Source: Homalodisca vitripennis
Lineage: Eukaryota; Arthropoda; Insecta; Hemiptera; Cicadellidae
NCBI RefSeq assembly: GCF_021130785.1
Contig: NC_060209.1
Location: forward strand, 23,312,001-23,376,000
Reading direction: 5' to 3'
Length of the DNA: 64,000 bases
Shown here: positions 26,121 through 36,641 of the stretch, piece after piece
How positions within the stretch are numbered: position 1 is the first letter of the stretch
Layout of the letters: every line of letters starts with the position of its first letter
Made by a program: the position numbers and the translations under genes
Notes under the pieces: generated by a model
What the model was told of the DNA's origin: nothing
Seen by the model: only the letters and a program-made list of their open reading frames with translations
Databases searched by the model: none

Positions 26121-26326
26121 ACATTATTGCCGGAGACTGCGAAACTGTGACTTATGCAGACGTTAGTCCTGTCAGTCATGTACTACTGTCTACCTGCTTA
26201 TGAGAACAGCATTTTGACAGAGAACGTTGGCAGAATAAAAAAACTGCAGGACTCAGCTATCAGGTTCATTTTCAACCTGAGACGGTTTTATTATATCTCT
26301 CCTTTCCAGGATGCTGTCAAGTTAGT
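26121..26326 (+). pseudogene. Non-LTR retrotransposon RT thumb fragment (copy 2)
   Basis: Duplicate of 9,413-9,618 with a handful of amino-acid changes between the Cys-Leu-Pro and Gly-Arg-Ile-Lys motifs. The LQDSAIRFIFNLRR box is unchanged. It has the same upstream TGA, so the fragment was dead before duplication. Confidence 0.6.
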
Positions 26327-28386
26327 TAGTTACTTTTATTTTTAGTTCAGTTAAATTATTTTTTCTACTGTTTTTTAGTAGAGTTAAGTCTAAAAGGTGA
26401 GTGATATTATTCAGAATTATTTATATAAACATGATTAATTGATTATGCCCACTAGCACATCAAAACTGATAAATTAATATCTCCAGATTGTTCCTAGCAC
26501 GAGAGGTATTAAATTTTAGTTGCCCACTGTAATAAAGGAGTTTTATTCTGAGCCTTTTAATTTGTATGTTACATTGCTGTCCTTGTTACATTTGAATGTA
26601 ACAATAAAATCAGAGACCCAACTTTCCAGTATAAGAGAGCTTCGTAAATAATACTTGCTCTAATCCTCGTTTATAGAAACATATTTCGACATAACAAGTC
26701 AAGGAGCCAATTAAAATATAATATTAATAATGAGCCCTAATAGATTTAAAATTTGTAATGTAGCAAAAATAGTCATTCTGAAACCAAATCACAAAAGTTT
26801 ACCCAGATATTATTATAGTAAATAAAATGGGCTTAAATGTAATTTACGTTTAACTTTTTTCACAGCATTGCCATAAACAGATTCTCTTACCACCATTATT
26901 AAATGTTATCTCTCACACTGAAATTAATACTGCTCTGCTACTATACGGCCGTTGGTGGTGTTGGGACTAATGGTTGTAAATGGCGTGTATGGTGTAACGT
27001 AATGGGCGCATCTCATCCGACTGACACAAATTTATAAGACAGGAAACCGTATGCAATACAATTTTTACTGTCCAAATAAATTGAATTATTCTTTAATTTT
27101 ATGTTAGTATAACGATTAATTTTATGTTAGTATAATTTGCATGTTAGTAAAGAAGATCCAGTCACTTTTCATTAAAAGTGGAACATTATTCGCGAAGAGT
27201 AACATAATTTCATTTCTATTCTAAAGTTACGCTTGTTCCTGAACGACATCAAAATATTGTCAACCTACTAAGTATTCTTTGTTGGTTTCTTTAATAATTA
27301 GTTTAATCATGGAGTAAGTGATGATATTTATAAAGCAAGCAGATCCACAATATTTTGTATAACTTACTCAATAAAGCTAGATTTGTAACTACAAATGTTA
27401 TAAATTAGCACTTTATACTCTACATAATAACAACTGTACAGTGGTATATACCTTGTGTTTTAATTATGAACTAGGATTTAGATCAGTCTTTACAAAGGCA
27501 TTGGTTAGAACTATAAAATCTTACCATAGGATTTTCTGTCTGAAAACTCCTTTACTGTAGCAGCGCAGGACAACTAAATTCACTGTTTTTACTCCAAAAG
27601 AGTAATAATTAAGAATAGAACAACAGCAATATCAAGTTTGCGTCTTTAAATATTTTAAAGTTATAGTACTTTGTGCAAACAATATTAATAATATCTTAAT
27701 ATTAAAATTATGAAATATTTTTTTATGCGGAAGGAGAACAAAATAAAAACCAGACATGTATATTTTCCCTCGGTTTTTGTCCCGACTTTTAAAATCAAGC
27801 ATTTTATACTTTACAATCACAGTATCTTAATTAGACGACAAAAACATAATGCGTTCAATAGGTAATCCTTTATTTATTATTCTAAGGCTTATACTTTTAA
27901 TTCTACTTCAGTAAAAAAAACTAATGGTTAAAAAAGTATCTATTTAATTTTCTTTTTAAAGTTATCTAAAACCTGTAAAAATATATATACAAAGATATAT
28001 ATTTTTAGAAAGCTTTATATAAATCAAACATGTCTCTAAATATACTCTAGAATATTTTCACTGTATGTATGAGCCAAATATTACTTAACAGCTTACTAAA
28101 ATTTATATGTCACTGGTATACAGAACCCTATAAAGGATTAGTTTAAATTCCCACTAAGAAAACTATAAAAACCAAAATAGTTTGTAAAATACCATGGAAA
28201 TAGAGCTCCAACCTTCTAAAAATTCCAATGATTTTGTGATTAACAAAGTGCATTCCTTGAAGTCCTTCGGCTAAGTACTGTCCAAACAATTTTGGAAAAT
28301 TTCGAATTCTAATCCGAATAATCCGTACAACTCCATCCAGAGATCACAAGATAAGAGGACTATTGCAGTTAGATGATGAGATGGGT

Positions 28387-28568
28387 ACGTCAGTCAGGCC
28401 TTTAATCTGCGATGACGCCAAACCTATAGGTACGTCAACAATGGTGGGACAGGCTATTGTGTTGGAACCGGGTATATACTGATGCTGCGCTCTTGCTTAG
28501 TTTTTGTTCAACTAACTGTGTTTACCAGACTAACAGCAGAACATTGCCTTACTGTAACAGGTCTTTTT
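28387..28568. repeat. 200-bp repeat family, member 1 (copy 2)
   Basis: Duplicate of 11,608-11,805. It keeps about 12 bp ('gtcagtcaggcc') lost from copy 1, giving the complete left end shared with the other members. Confidence 0.6.
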
Positions 28569-29099
28569 TGGTTCACTGAATAAGCTATTGAAAAAAATGT
28601 GATTATATTGCGTCCTACTCGACGCACCTGTAGGTACGGCTCAAATATATTTTTAAATATAATTTGTTAGGACTTTATTTTACAAAGGAACTCTTATTAC
28701 CTAGAATCAATTGTAGATTGTCGGTATTTCATCTGACTCAGAGATTCTTGGTAAAGCCTATATTACAGACAACAATGGTAATCCAAGTTACTGTTAAAGA
28801 TGACGAAGGTTACATCTCACAGTGGTTTCAATTCTAACTAGCGTCTACACAGTGATTACTGCAGTGCTGGAAATATCCGGATTAACAGTAAATACTTTGT
28901 TAATCTTCTACATGCACCTATTGAACGTACCTCATACATTTATAAATTTATATTTCATACGTATTTCATTTTAGTTGGTAGCATGCATGTGTTTGTACAA
29001 CTTGACTCAAACACAACTATTTTAAGCCTCTAAGTGAGCATGCCAAGTTAATTCCCAAGGAGGTTGGTTCACTTTTGACTGGCATATTCCTTTCTATTG

Positions 29100-29445
29100 A
29101 GCCTACACTTGGTACAGCAAAACCAATGTCCACTATGGATGACCAGGAGCGCCTTATCACTAACCGCAAAGGTCGGAACGCAAATGTGGTGCAAAGGTAG
29201 ATCAATAGATCTGTCTACTGTGGATGATGACTGTTGGTGTGGCTCTCTAGGCAACTTGTTAGATGTCGTGACGTACCGGTTGGTACAACAAAACCAATGT
29301 CCACTATGGATGACCAGGAGCGCCATATCACTAACCGCAAAGGTCAAATGTGGTGCAAAGGTAGATCAATAGATCTGTCTACTACGGATGATGACTGTTG
29401 GTGTGGCTCTCTAGCAACTTGTCACATGCCGTGACGTACCAACCG
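29100..29445. repeat. 172-bp tandem duplication specific to copy 2
   Basis: The block beginning 'ttggtacagcaaaaccaatg' at about 29,109 is repeated from about 29,279 ('ttggtacaacaaaaccaatg'). Both units hold 'ggatgaccaggagcgcc', 'gtagatcaatagatctgtct' and 'tgttggtgtggctctctag'. Copy 1 has a single unit (12,340-12,510). The second unit has lost a few bases after 'aaaggtc', so it has had time to diverge. Confidence 0.8.
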
Positions 29446-29446
29446 G

Positions 29447-29640
29447 TACATCAGCCAGGCCCTTAATCGGTGATTACTCCAAACCTATAGGTACGGCAAC
29501 AATGGCGGGACAGGCTGTTGTGTTGAATGCGGGTATATTCTGATGCTGCGCTCTTGCGCAGTTTTTGTTCAACTAAATGTGCAGACCATGCTAACTGCAG
29601 AACATTGCCTTACTGTAACAGGGCTTTTTATTTAATTACT
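29447..29640. repeat. 200-bp repeat family, member 2 (copy 2)
   Basis: Duplicate of 12,519-12,710, directly after the doubled block. Confidence 0.6.
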
Positions 29641-29927
29641 TCAATTAATTTCATTTTATTCCTCCTCGTTTAAATTGCCACCAATCTTCAAACGTTCTTG
29701 ATAAGCTAATTAGACTAAAAAATACAAAACGAGCAGTCCCAAACGAAACGAACTGTCCACTGTTTACGTTGGAACTGGCTGTTAGGAGAGGCTAGAATAC
29801 TTTCCCCATGGCGTGAAGTTTAAGCGGGGAACGCATTGGAAAGTGAGGTTACGAAATAGCGGGACCTGTCAGAATAAAATTACGACTACTAACTGAATTC
29901 TAACTTGTAAAATATTACGGTTCGGTT

Positions 29928-30004
29928 TGGACCGTTCGGTACGGCACCGTCCTTTGTGTTGTAAAAATACAATAAAATGAAATTTGCCGTACCGGATTGG
30001 TCCA
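29928..30004. repeat. Inverted repeat / hairpin (copy 2)
   Basis: Duplicate of 12,981-13,057. The right arm starts TTGCCG instead of GTGCCG, and the rest of the stem is intact. Confidence 0.7.
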
Positions 30005-30236
30005 CAACTTTATTTCAGTAATTATGCATTAGTGTACACTGAATATTTAATATGTAATAGAAACCTACTTATATTATTTTAACTTTTACTGCAAGTAAAA
30101 CAAACATTTATTTAGGTTTGGAATTACAAGGAGGATGGCTCAATCTGGCGTGGCAGTTCACGTTTAACAGGTTTAAGCCAACGCATAGCCAGCTGTATGT
30201 TAGACAGATGCTATCTTGGACATAAGGCAGTACTAC

Positions 30237-30530
30237 CCCTTCTCACTTTGACTCGAGATTCTAGTATATAGTATAACCCCCTTCTTCCAAGGTGACATGC
30301 TTAAAAACATGCCCGCTATCTCTCTTCATGGACCTTAACAGGAGGTGACCCCTGCCCCAAAATCTCACCCATTGCCCATCCTGAGTACTCTGTCCCTCCG
30401 GACCCAAGCGCAAATGTCCTTTTATTACTAAGTGCAATGAAAGATTTTTTACGTTGTTGTCCATAAAGAACTAAATCCTTGTTAATAATATACTTTATAG
30501 TTTGGAAGTGCAAGGGCAACACCTAAGATT
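30237..30530. repeat. Unclassified dispersed repeat (copy 2)
   Basis: Duplicate of 13,280-13,570. Confidence 0.5.
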
Positions 30531-31435
30531 AGAAGGCTGTAAATTAATAACAGGTATTCGTGCAGGCTCACATTTTCAGTAAAGGCGTTACCTAAACAAA
30601 GTTAGATTACTTTGTAGTCGAGAGGCAGAAGGAGTCAAAGAGGACTTAAACCTCTCCAACAGTGTACGGCTAAAGTCTAACAACCACGTTATAAGTAATT
30701 ACAGGGTCACTCTACTTCTGCTATACTGTAGTAAGTAAGTTTTAGTTTAATGTTTACAACTTTAGAAGATTAACTTGGATACAATCAGGCTTTTCGATGA
30801 ACCATGTGATCTTTAACTGTGTGTATATTAAATGATAAATATTTTTTTACATTACTTTTTAACAAGAATCAATTTTATAGAGTATAGATTTTTTACATAA
30901 ACGTTACAATTGCATTTCAAAAATATTACATTTCAGATACTTTCTATTATGATAACACAGTAAGTTTACTCCTTATTAACTAGATATTTCATATGGATCA
31001 ATACATTATTAATATTTTTAAAATATATTACATATTCAAAACACAAATCTTACAATTTACTAATATATTTAATTTTGTTCTAACTTAAAATCACGTTAAA
31101 ATATTAATTTTCTATCTTCATTTTATATTCATATTACTTTACGTTATGTAATGATGTGCACAATGTAATAGTATTGCAATTCATCTAAACTCATATAGTA
31201 TTAGTTTTTAAACAAAAAAAACTATTTTTTTCAAATTTTTAGTTAAATAAAAAAATGCATATGGTATTCAATCCAGCGAAAATGGTTTCTAGTACTAAAT
31301 AAATAGATTTTCTATACTTAAGTATGATACAGTAAATTTTAACAATGCGTGATTTATATATTAACTGAATATTAATGTTGTTTTATAATCCATACTATAA
31401 TTTCACGAAATGTAAATCCATAAAATGTTTCTAAA

Positions 31436-31641
31436 TATAAAGTGAGGCTAAAAGTGAAGATAGCGAAGCAACTGTTCCGAGTACAAGCTGTCTTGGCCTC
31501 TCAACTGTCAAATAGCGTGGCTGTTGTTGACAGCTCAAGACATCAGGACTCAAATCGCTCTGTTTCTCTCCAGGAGGCTAGAACATCTCATGGCTCCAAT
31601 ATTGATACAATTTCTACTTCACTGCTACAAAGAAGGCAATT
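31436..31641 (+). other. Possible exon-like segment with strong splice donor (copy 2)
   Basis: Duplicate of 14,480-14,696, with the donor GTAAGTATC at 31,642. The same caveats apply. Confidence 0.25.
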
Positions 31642-31680
31642 GTAAGTATCAGATAATATTTTTCGTACACTAATGTAATA

Positions 31681-32086
31681 AAAAAATGAAATGAAATATG
31701 CCTTTATTTAAGAGGCGGAGTTAGGGCTATTTAGCCCTCTCTACCACTCAACCTCACATAATATACAGATATATGTACTTAGAATAATCTTAAGTAATAA
31801 AAAAATTTTAAATTAAAATAAATGCTTAAAAATTAACCAAAATATACACATACTATGTAATAAAAAATAAAAAATAAAATGTATCAGCTTAATGTGTAGA
31901 AAAAATTCAAACAAAGTTAAATTAAAACATAAATTAACAGATTACTTTTTAAAGAATTTCTCGTTATTACTACATTCATTCTCTCATTCACACAGCCTGA
32001 CCACAAGCACGCCACGAGCACTGCGAACCGACAACCGGCACCCGTCACCCCTACAGACCGGCCAGCAACAAGTCCTTTGACCTTGT
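31681..32086 (-). mobile_element. Short non-LTR element 3' end (copy 2)
   Basis: Duplicate of 14,726-15,127 with a perfect 11-bp target-site duplication, CTAATGTAATA, at 31,670-31,680 and 32,087-32,097. Confidence 0.65.
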
Positions 32087-32330
32087 CTAATGTAATATAC
32101 GTTAGACTGATCGAGTTAATTATCTATATCTATATTATTAATATCTTCAATGTAACATTAAGATTCCCTGTAACATGTTATATTACAACAATAGTATTTC
32201 TCAAATCATGAAACAGTATTATTTCGTATAAAGAGTTAGCAAAAACATATCATTATCAATAACAATTACAAAAAGAAAATTATATAAAAAAAACACACCA
32301 AATTTATGGATCCGGAATAGAGATTAGGAT

Positions 32331-33150
32331 CGTTGCTGCAACGATAGTCACCAGTTGTTGAGAGTAATGGACCGTTGCTGCAACGATAGTCACCAGTTGT
32401 TGAGAGTAATGGACCGTTGCTGCAACGATAGTCACCAGTTGTTGAGAGTGATAGACCGTTGCTGCAACGATAGTCACCAGTTGTTGAGAGTGATAGACCG
32501 TTGCTGCAACGATAGTCACCAGTTGTTGAGAGTGATAGACCGTTGCTGCAACGATAGTCACCAGTTGTTGAGAGTAATGGACCGTTGCTGCAACGATATT
32601 CACCAGTTTTTGAGAGTGATAGACCGTTGCTGCAACGATAGTCACCAGTTGTTGAGAGTAATGGACCGTTGCTGCAACGATAGTCACCAGTTGTTGAGAG
32701 TGATAGACCATTGCTGCAACGATAGTCACCAGTTGTTGAGAGTAATGGACCGTTGCTGCAACGATAGTCACCAGTTGTTGAGAGTAATGGACCGTTGCTG
32801 CAACGATAGTCACCAGTTGTTGAGAGTGATAGACCGTTGCTGCAACGATAGTCACCAGTTGTTGAGAGTAATGGACCGTTGCTGCAACGATATTCACCAG
32901 TTGTTGAGAGTAATGGACCGTTGCTACAACGGTAGTCAGCATTTTTTTTAAAGTGACAGACAATTTCTGGAACGATAGTCAGCAGTTGTTAGCGTGATTT
33001 ACCATTGCTGTAATGACAGTCGCCTGTTGTTGAGAGTGATAGACAATTTCTGGAACGATAGTCACCAGTTGTTAGCGTGATTTACCATTGCTGTAATGAC
33101 AGTCACCCTGTTGTTGAGAGTGATAGACCATTGCTGCAACGATAGTCACC
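32331..33150. repeat. 42-bp minisatellite, about 20 units (copy 2)
   Basis: Fifteen regular 42-bp units run from 32,331 to about 32,950 (starts every 42 bp), then about five degenerate units to 33,150. The regular part is far more uniform than copy 1. Two unit subtypes alternate irregularly ('gtaatggac' and 'gtgatagac'). Frames of 219 and 198 codons open on opposite strands purely because of the 42-bp period. Confidence 0.95.
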
Positions 33151-34328
33151 TTTTTGGCAAGACTTTAACTTCCCAGCAGATCTGATATGGATGGATCAAG
33201 CCCGATAAGGGACTCATATCACCACTGATTCGCAGGATATTGGATTTCTTGGCCGCCTTAGTATTTCAGGAAATTAATTTTCATATATTCGTATAATATT
33301 ACTTTTTCTAGCTGTTCGATTTATTGCGAGTCTTTATGTTAATAAAATATATGTTATGATTCGCAATAACATTTTCTATGCTGCAATGATACCCTATTAT
33401 ACTAACGGCAAATACATTATTGTAATTATACGAAGTATTTTTAATGTTTTCTTGAGGTATATGAGTTTTTCAAAATACTCAAAGGCTCTATACAATAGGC
33501 TCTAATTTAATAAAAAAACAAGATATGTACACTTTCAGCTATCTGCTGGATTACTGACTCTTCTAAGTATACGTATATATACATATACTTATTCAGGTTA
33601 AGGGAATAAATTTAACTCGTTTACTAATCATTTATGTTATCACCTGTTATGTATGTTGATTATGGCACGGAAAACCCAAAACTGTTACGAGTTGTTAATT
33701 TAAACTTCAAAGTACGTTAAGAAAATTTGTAATAGATATATTTTATGTCCATAGCTACATCAAATCGTTCTTATCAAAGAATTAATTAAAAATGAAGACG
33801 TTATTATCTTTTAAGAACGACAAAATCACAAGAGTTCTAGATAACTAATTAAATATAAATATAAATAAAAAGTGAGACGTCTAAGGTTTAAAAATACTAT
33901 GTGCCTTTTATCCTACGATATACTTAGGACAGATAGATCTTCCAATTTAAAACACGATTTAAAGTGCATTGACATCAACCAAATTGTGAAAGACAAAAAT
34001 ATGTTTGATATATCACTTTATGATTAAAATAACGATATGAATTAATTTCCATCAAGGGTTAAAAGTTTTATACTTTTGTGAAAAAGGAAATATGTCAAAA
34101 CATTATAGTAACATTAAAAACTACATTTATATATGACATAGATAAAAGATATTGCCTTTATTCAGTGGTTAAATTTATCATATAAGCCACGTTTAATGCT
34201 ATCCTCATTGAAAATAAATACGAGTACAGATCATCTGTTTCTACTTAATCTGCTGATTATCACGACCGCATTGCAGGAGAAGAGGATTACATAACCTGTC
34301 GACCACCCGTTAATTCCGTAATACGCTG

Positions 34329-34329
<1 letters not shown>

Positions 34330-34373
<44 letters not shown>
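34330..34373. repeat. (GT)n microsatellite (copy 2)
   Basis: About 21 GT units, against about 14 at the matching site in copy 1 (16,773-16,801). Confidence 0.9.
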
Positions 34374-34376
<3 letters not shown>

Positions 34377-35060
34377 CCGCGCGTGCGTGTATTTGAACGC
34401 GTACCCATAGTAAAGTAAACAGTAAAATGGTTTTTATTAATAAAACGAAATCATTCTGTGTATGTTCACACTAATATACCGACGGAGTATACAACACCTG
34501 ACTTGTTTTCATTAAATTTAAAGAGACAAATAGATGAATTTGAATTTTCAAAATTATTTATTAATAGTTTTATGATAGTTTGGCTTAGATTACTTGCTTC
34601 AAGATCTATAAATACAGAGGTTTTATGGGTTGAGAATATTTATATACTTCAAAAATATTAACATTCATAATCAAACATTATACGTCCTTTAATTATATCT
34701 TATAATTTTGTTATAACATATGATTATCCACTGCAATTACTTTTCCAAATTTGTAATACAACATTTCCAAACCAACTAATACTTAATTATTAAACATTTT
34801 AGAGGACGTATCTTGCTTAACTTAAGCCTGTTGTAACTCTGTCCAAGGCAGCTTGAGTACCAAATCCCTTTCTGTCCTGTCATTATCAGAGACTTACCTG
34901 TAATACGCCATCCTGAACGTCTAATAGTCCGGCAACTGGCCTTGCTCATGGCTTCCTTAAAGTTGAATTCAGTAAGGTACTTTATTTTGTAATTACCAAA
35001 GGATCCACCAAAACCAAATTACTATCATTTTAGAATATTCATATTTATCACAATAATAAT

Positions 35061-35074
35061 ATAATATCTAATAT
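35061..35074. repeat. Target-site duplication, left
   Basis: ATAATATCTAATAT, repeated exactly at 35,957-35,970, flanks the minus-strand LINE insertion between them. Confidence 0.8.
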
Positions 35075-35956
35075 GAATGAATGAATGAATGAAAAAGTGT
35101 TTTTATTTTTGACCAAAATATATAATACAATACATACAATAAAAAAAAACACTACATCTACAATGGCTTGAATGCCGTCTGTAGTGGTTAGCAGGAATGA
35201 TAACTGTACTAATCTAAGAATAACAAAAGTCAAGTTAAATGGCAATAATAATTTAAAATTATAAATCAACACACTGGGACACTTTTCCAAAAACTGAATA
35301 AGGCTAACTTAAAATTATTTAATTTCTCAATTTTAAACTAATCACAACTTTTTTCAATAGAACAGCACACACGCACACACACATATACGCATACACATTT
35401 TATACACATATAACACCTTAAAACTCAGAAAAATTAAAACAAAATTACATTATAAATGGAAGAAAAAACAAGGTGATGACTGAAATATACAAATGTTGTA
35501 ATTAAAATATTTTCCCCTTTTTCCTACCTTAAATTCGACCCTAAAAATTGAATTCCTGGATTAATTGCCATCTATACTTCCACGCGGTGCTCATGAAACC
35601 CCCCAAAACCCGCCAATTCCTACCGTTTAAATAATGTATATATTCATTTTTGTTTAATGTTGATTTACCAAAATAGTATTTTCTTATTTCCCTCAAAATT
35701 GGACACACTGATACGAAATGAAAGACGGATTCAGCTTCATTTAAATTGCACAAAGAGCAGTTATAATTAAATTCTGGTAACCATGGTTTGTAATTTAAGT
35801 CAACCAGTTCTGCCCTGGCTTTGTTATTGTAGGGATATCGTTACGATCAGTAAAAACACTCCTGTCACACCGAGGGTCAGGTCCAAGGTTAAATACTGTG
35901 AGCGGTTGACCGCGGTGCGGGCCCTGCCTTCGCACTCTGAATTTAATATTTTAACA
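35075..35956 (-). mobile_element. 5'-truncated non-LTR retrotransposon insertion
   Basis: An 882-bp insertion on the minus strand framed by perfect 14-bp target-site duplications (35,061-35,074 and 35,957-35,970). It ends at the left with a (TTCA)n tail (about 35,075-35,095). The coding remnant covers about 35,541-35,838. The 5'-most 115 bp (35,840-35,956) are notably GC-rich, out of frame with the pol remnant and unlike it, so they may be a foreign filler or a rearranged piece. The intact target duplications suggest a fairly recent insertion, made into the ancient relic and not into copies 1 or 2. Confidence 0.75.
35541..35838 (-). pseudogene. LINE pol C-terminus with zinc-finger-like motif
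   Basis: A minus-strand frame of about 98 codons without an internal stop (an upstream TAA lies near 35,846). It contains a Cys-Ser-Leu-Cys motif, then Glu-Ser-Val-Phe-His-Phe and Cys-Pro, giving the pattern C-x2-C-x8-H-x4-C that closes many CR1/Jockey/L2-type LINE proteins. An Ile-Arg and a Trp/Tyr-rich tail follow. The visible ATG at 35,753 is internal to this motif, so the frame is a truncated piece and not a gene. The reverse transcriptase and endonuclease domains are absent. Confidence 0.7.
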
Positions 35957-35970
35957 ATAATATCTAATAT
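35957..35970. repeat. Target-site duplication, right
   Basis: Exact repeat of 35,061-35,074. Confidence 0.8.
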
Positions 35971-36433
35971 AGTACATATTTTTGGATACGAAAATGGAGT
36001 TTGATGTTTATATTGTTTTTATAGTTAAAGTAAATAAATTTTGTACAAAAAATTAATTTGACTAGACTAAGCTTGTACATTTGATTATTGCAAACATGCT
36101 ATTTAATATTTTTTCATTTTATATGCTGTTATCTCTACATAAACATAGATAATAATGAGTTTTCAAAAAGCCTTATTCAGTACAATTAGTAAAATTGTTT
36201 TAATTGACTATTCCAGTAAAATAAAACTAAATAGTCAGTCATCATTACAGCTGATTCTGCATTGGTTCCAGAGCATATCATATCATGAGGTTATTTTACA
36301 CGTAACTCAGAACGCTCCGTTACAGTTTGAAGTTGATTAATCTACTTTTAAACTATCTTTTTAATCCTATTATACCATTACGTTAGTAACGCACTCATTA
36401 TCATTACAAGATAAACATTGCTCTAATTTTAGC

Positions 36434-36641
36434 AGCAATGTTATAGAGATCTCATCAGTGTGTTTAGTCGTTGCTATAGAAACAGCCTCGAGCGATGTGG
36501 CGGCCAGGAAGTGGATTAGGACGGACGAGCGGGTCAAAGTTAGATTAGTTCGGGGCTGGTGGTGATCAAGGAGTGCCTTATCAGGCTCGAGCCTTCCGCG
36601 TCAGCTTTGATTCTGCTAGTTCATAGATCACTGATTATGGT
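36434..36641. repeat. Conserved island A, ancient third copy
   Basis: Diverged relative of the island at 4.2 and 20.9 kb. Weak homology continues on both sides (about 36,340-36,830), so this was part of a longer duplicated block, but only this core stayed close. The TGACGTGG of copy 1 is altered here, while the X-box and the GGATTA site are kept. Confidence 0.7.
36470..36483. promoter_or_regulatory. RFX X-box-like palindrome in island A (ancient copy)
   Basis: The same 14-mer is unchanged although neighbouring bases have diverged, which is the main reason for taking the motif seriously. Confidence 0.4.

Larger units (their letters stand above)
17251..34809. repeat. Segmental tandem duplication, copy 2 (about 17.6 kb)
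   Basis: Direct-orientation second copy of 450-17,250. It is longer mainly because of an expanded 42-bp minisatellite (32,331-33,150; about 540 bp extra), an extra roughly 172-bp tandem block (29,100-29,445) and small insertions near 27,060-27,140 and 33,750-33,800. Its (AT)n tract is shorter. The copy ends at about 34,809, where a short motif ending in GGACGT matches the end of copy 1 (17,231-17,243). In several places copy 2 keeps the older sequence state: its LINE fragment at 19,999-20,160 is in frame where copy 1 is shifted, and it agrees with the ancient relic at single positions in islands A and B. Confidence 0.95.

Noticed and set aside
32331..33150. CRISPR-like spaced repeats
   Set aside because: Units are contiguous 42-bp repeats without unique spacers, in eukaryotic DNA.
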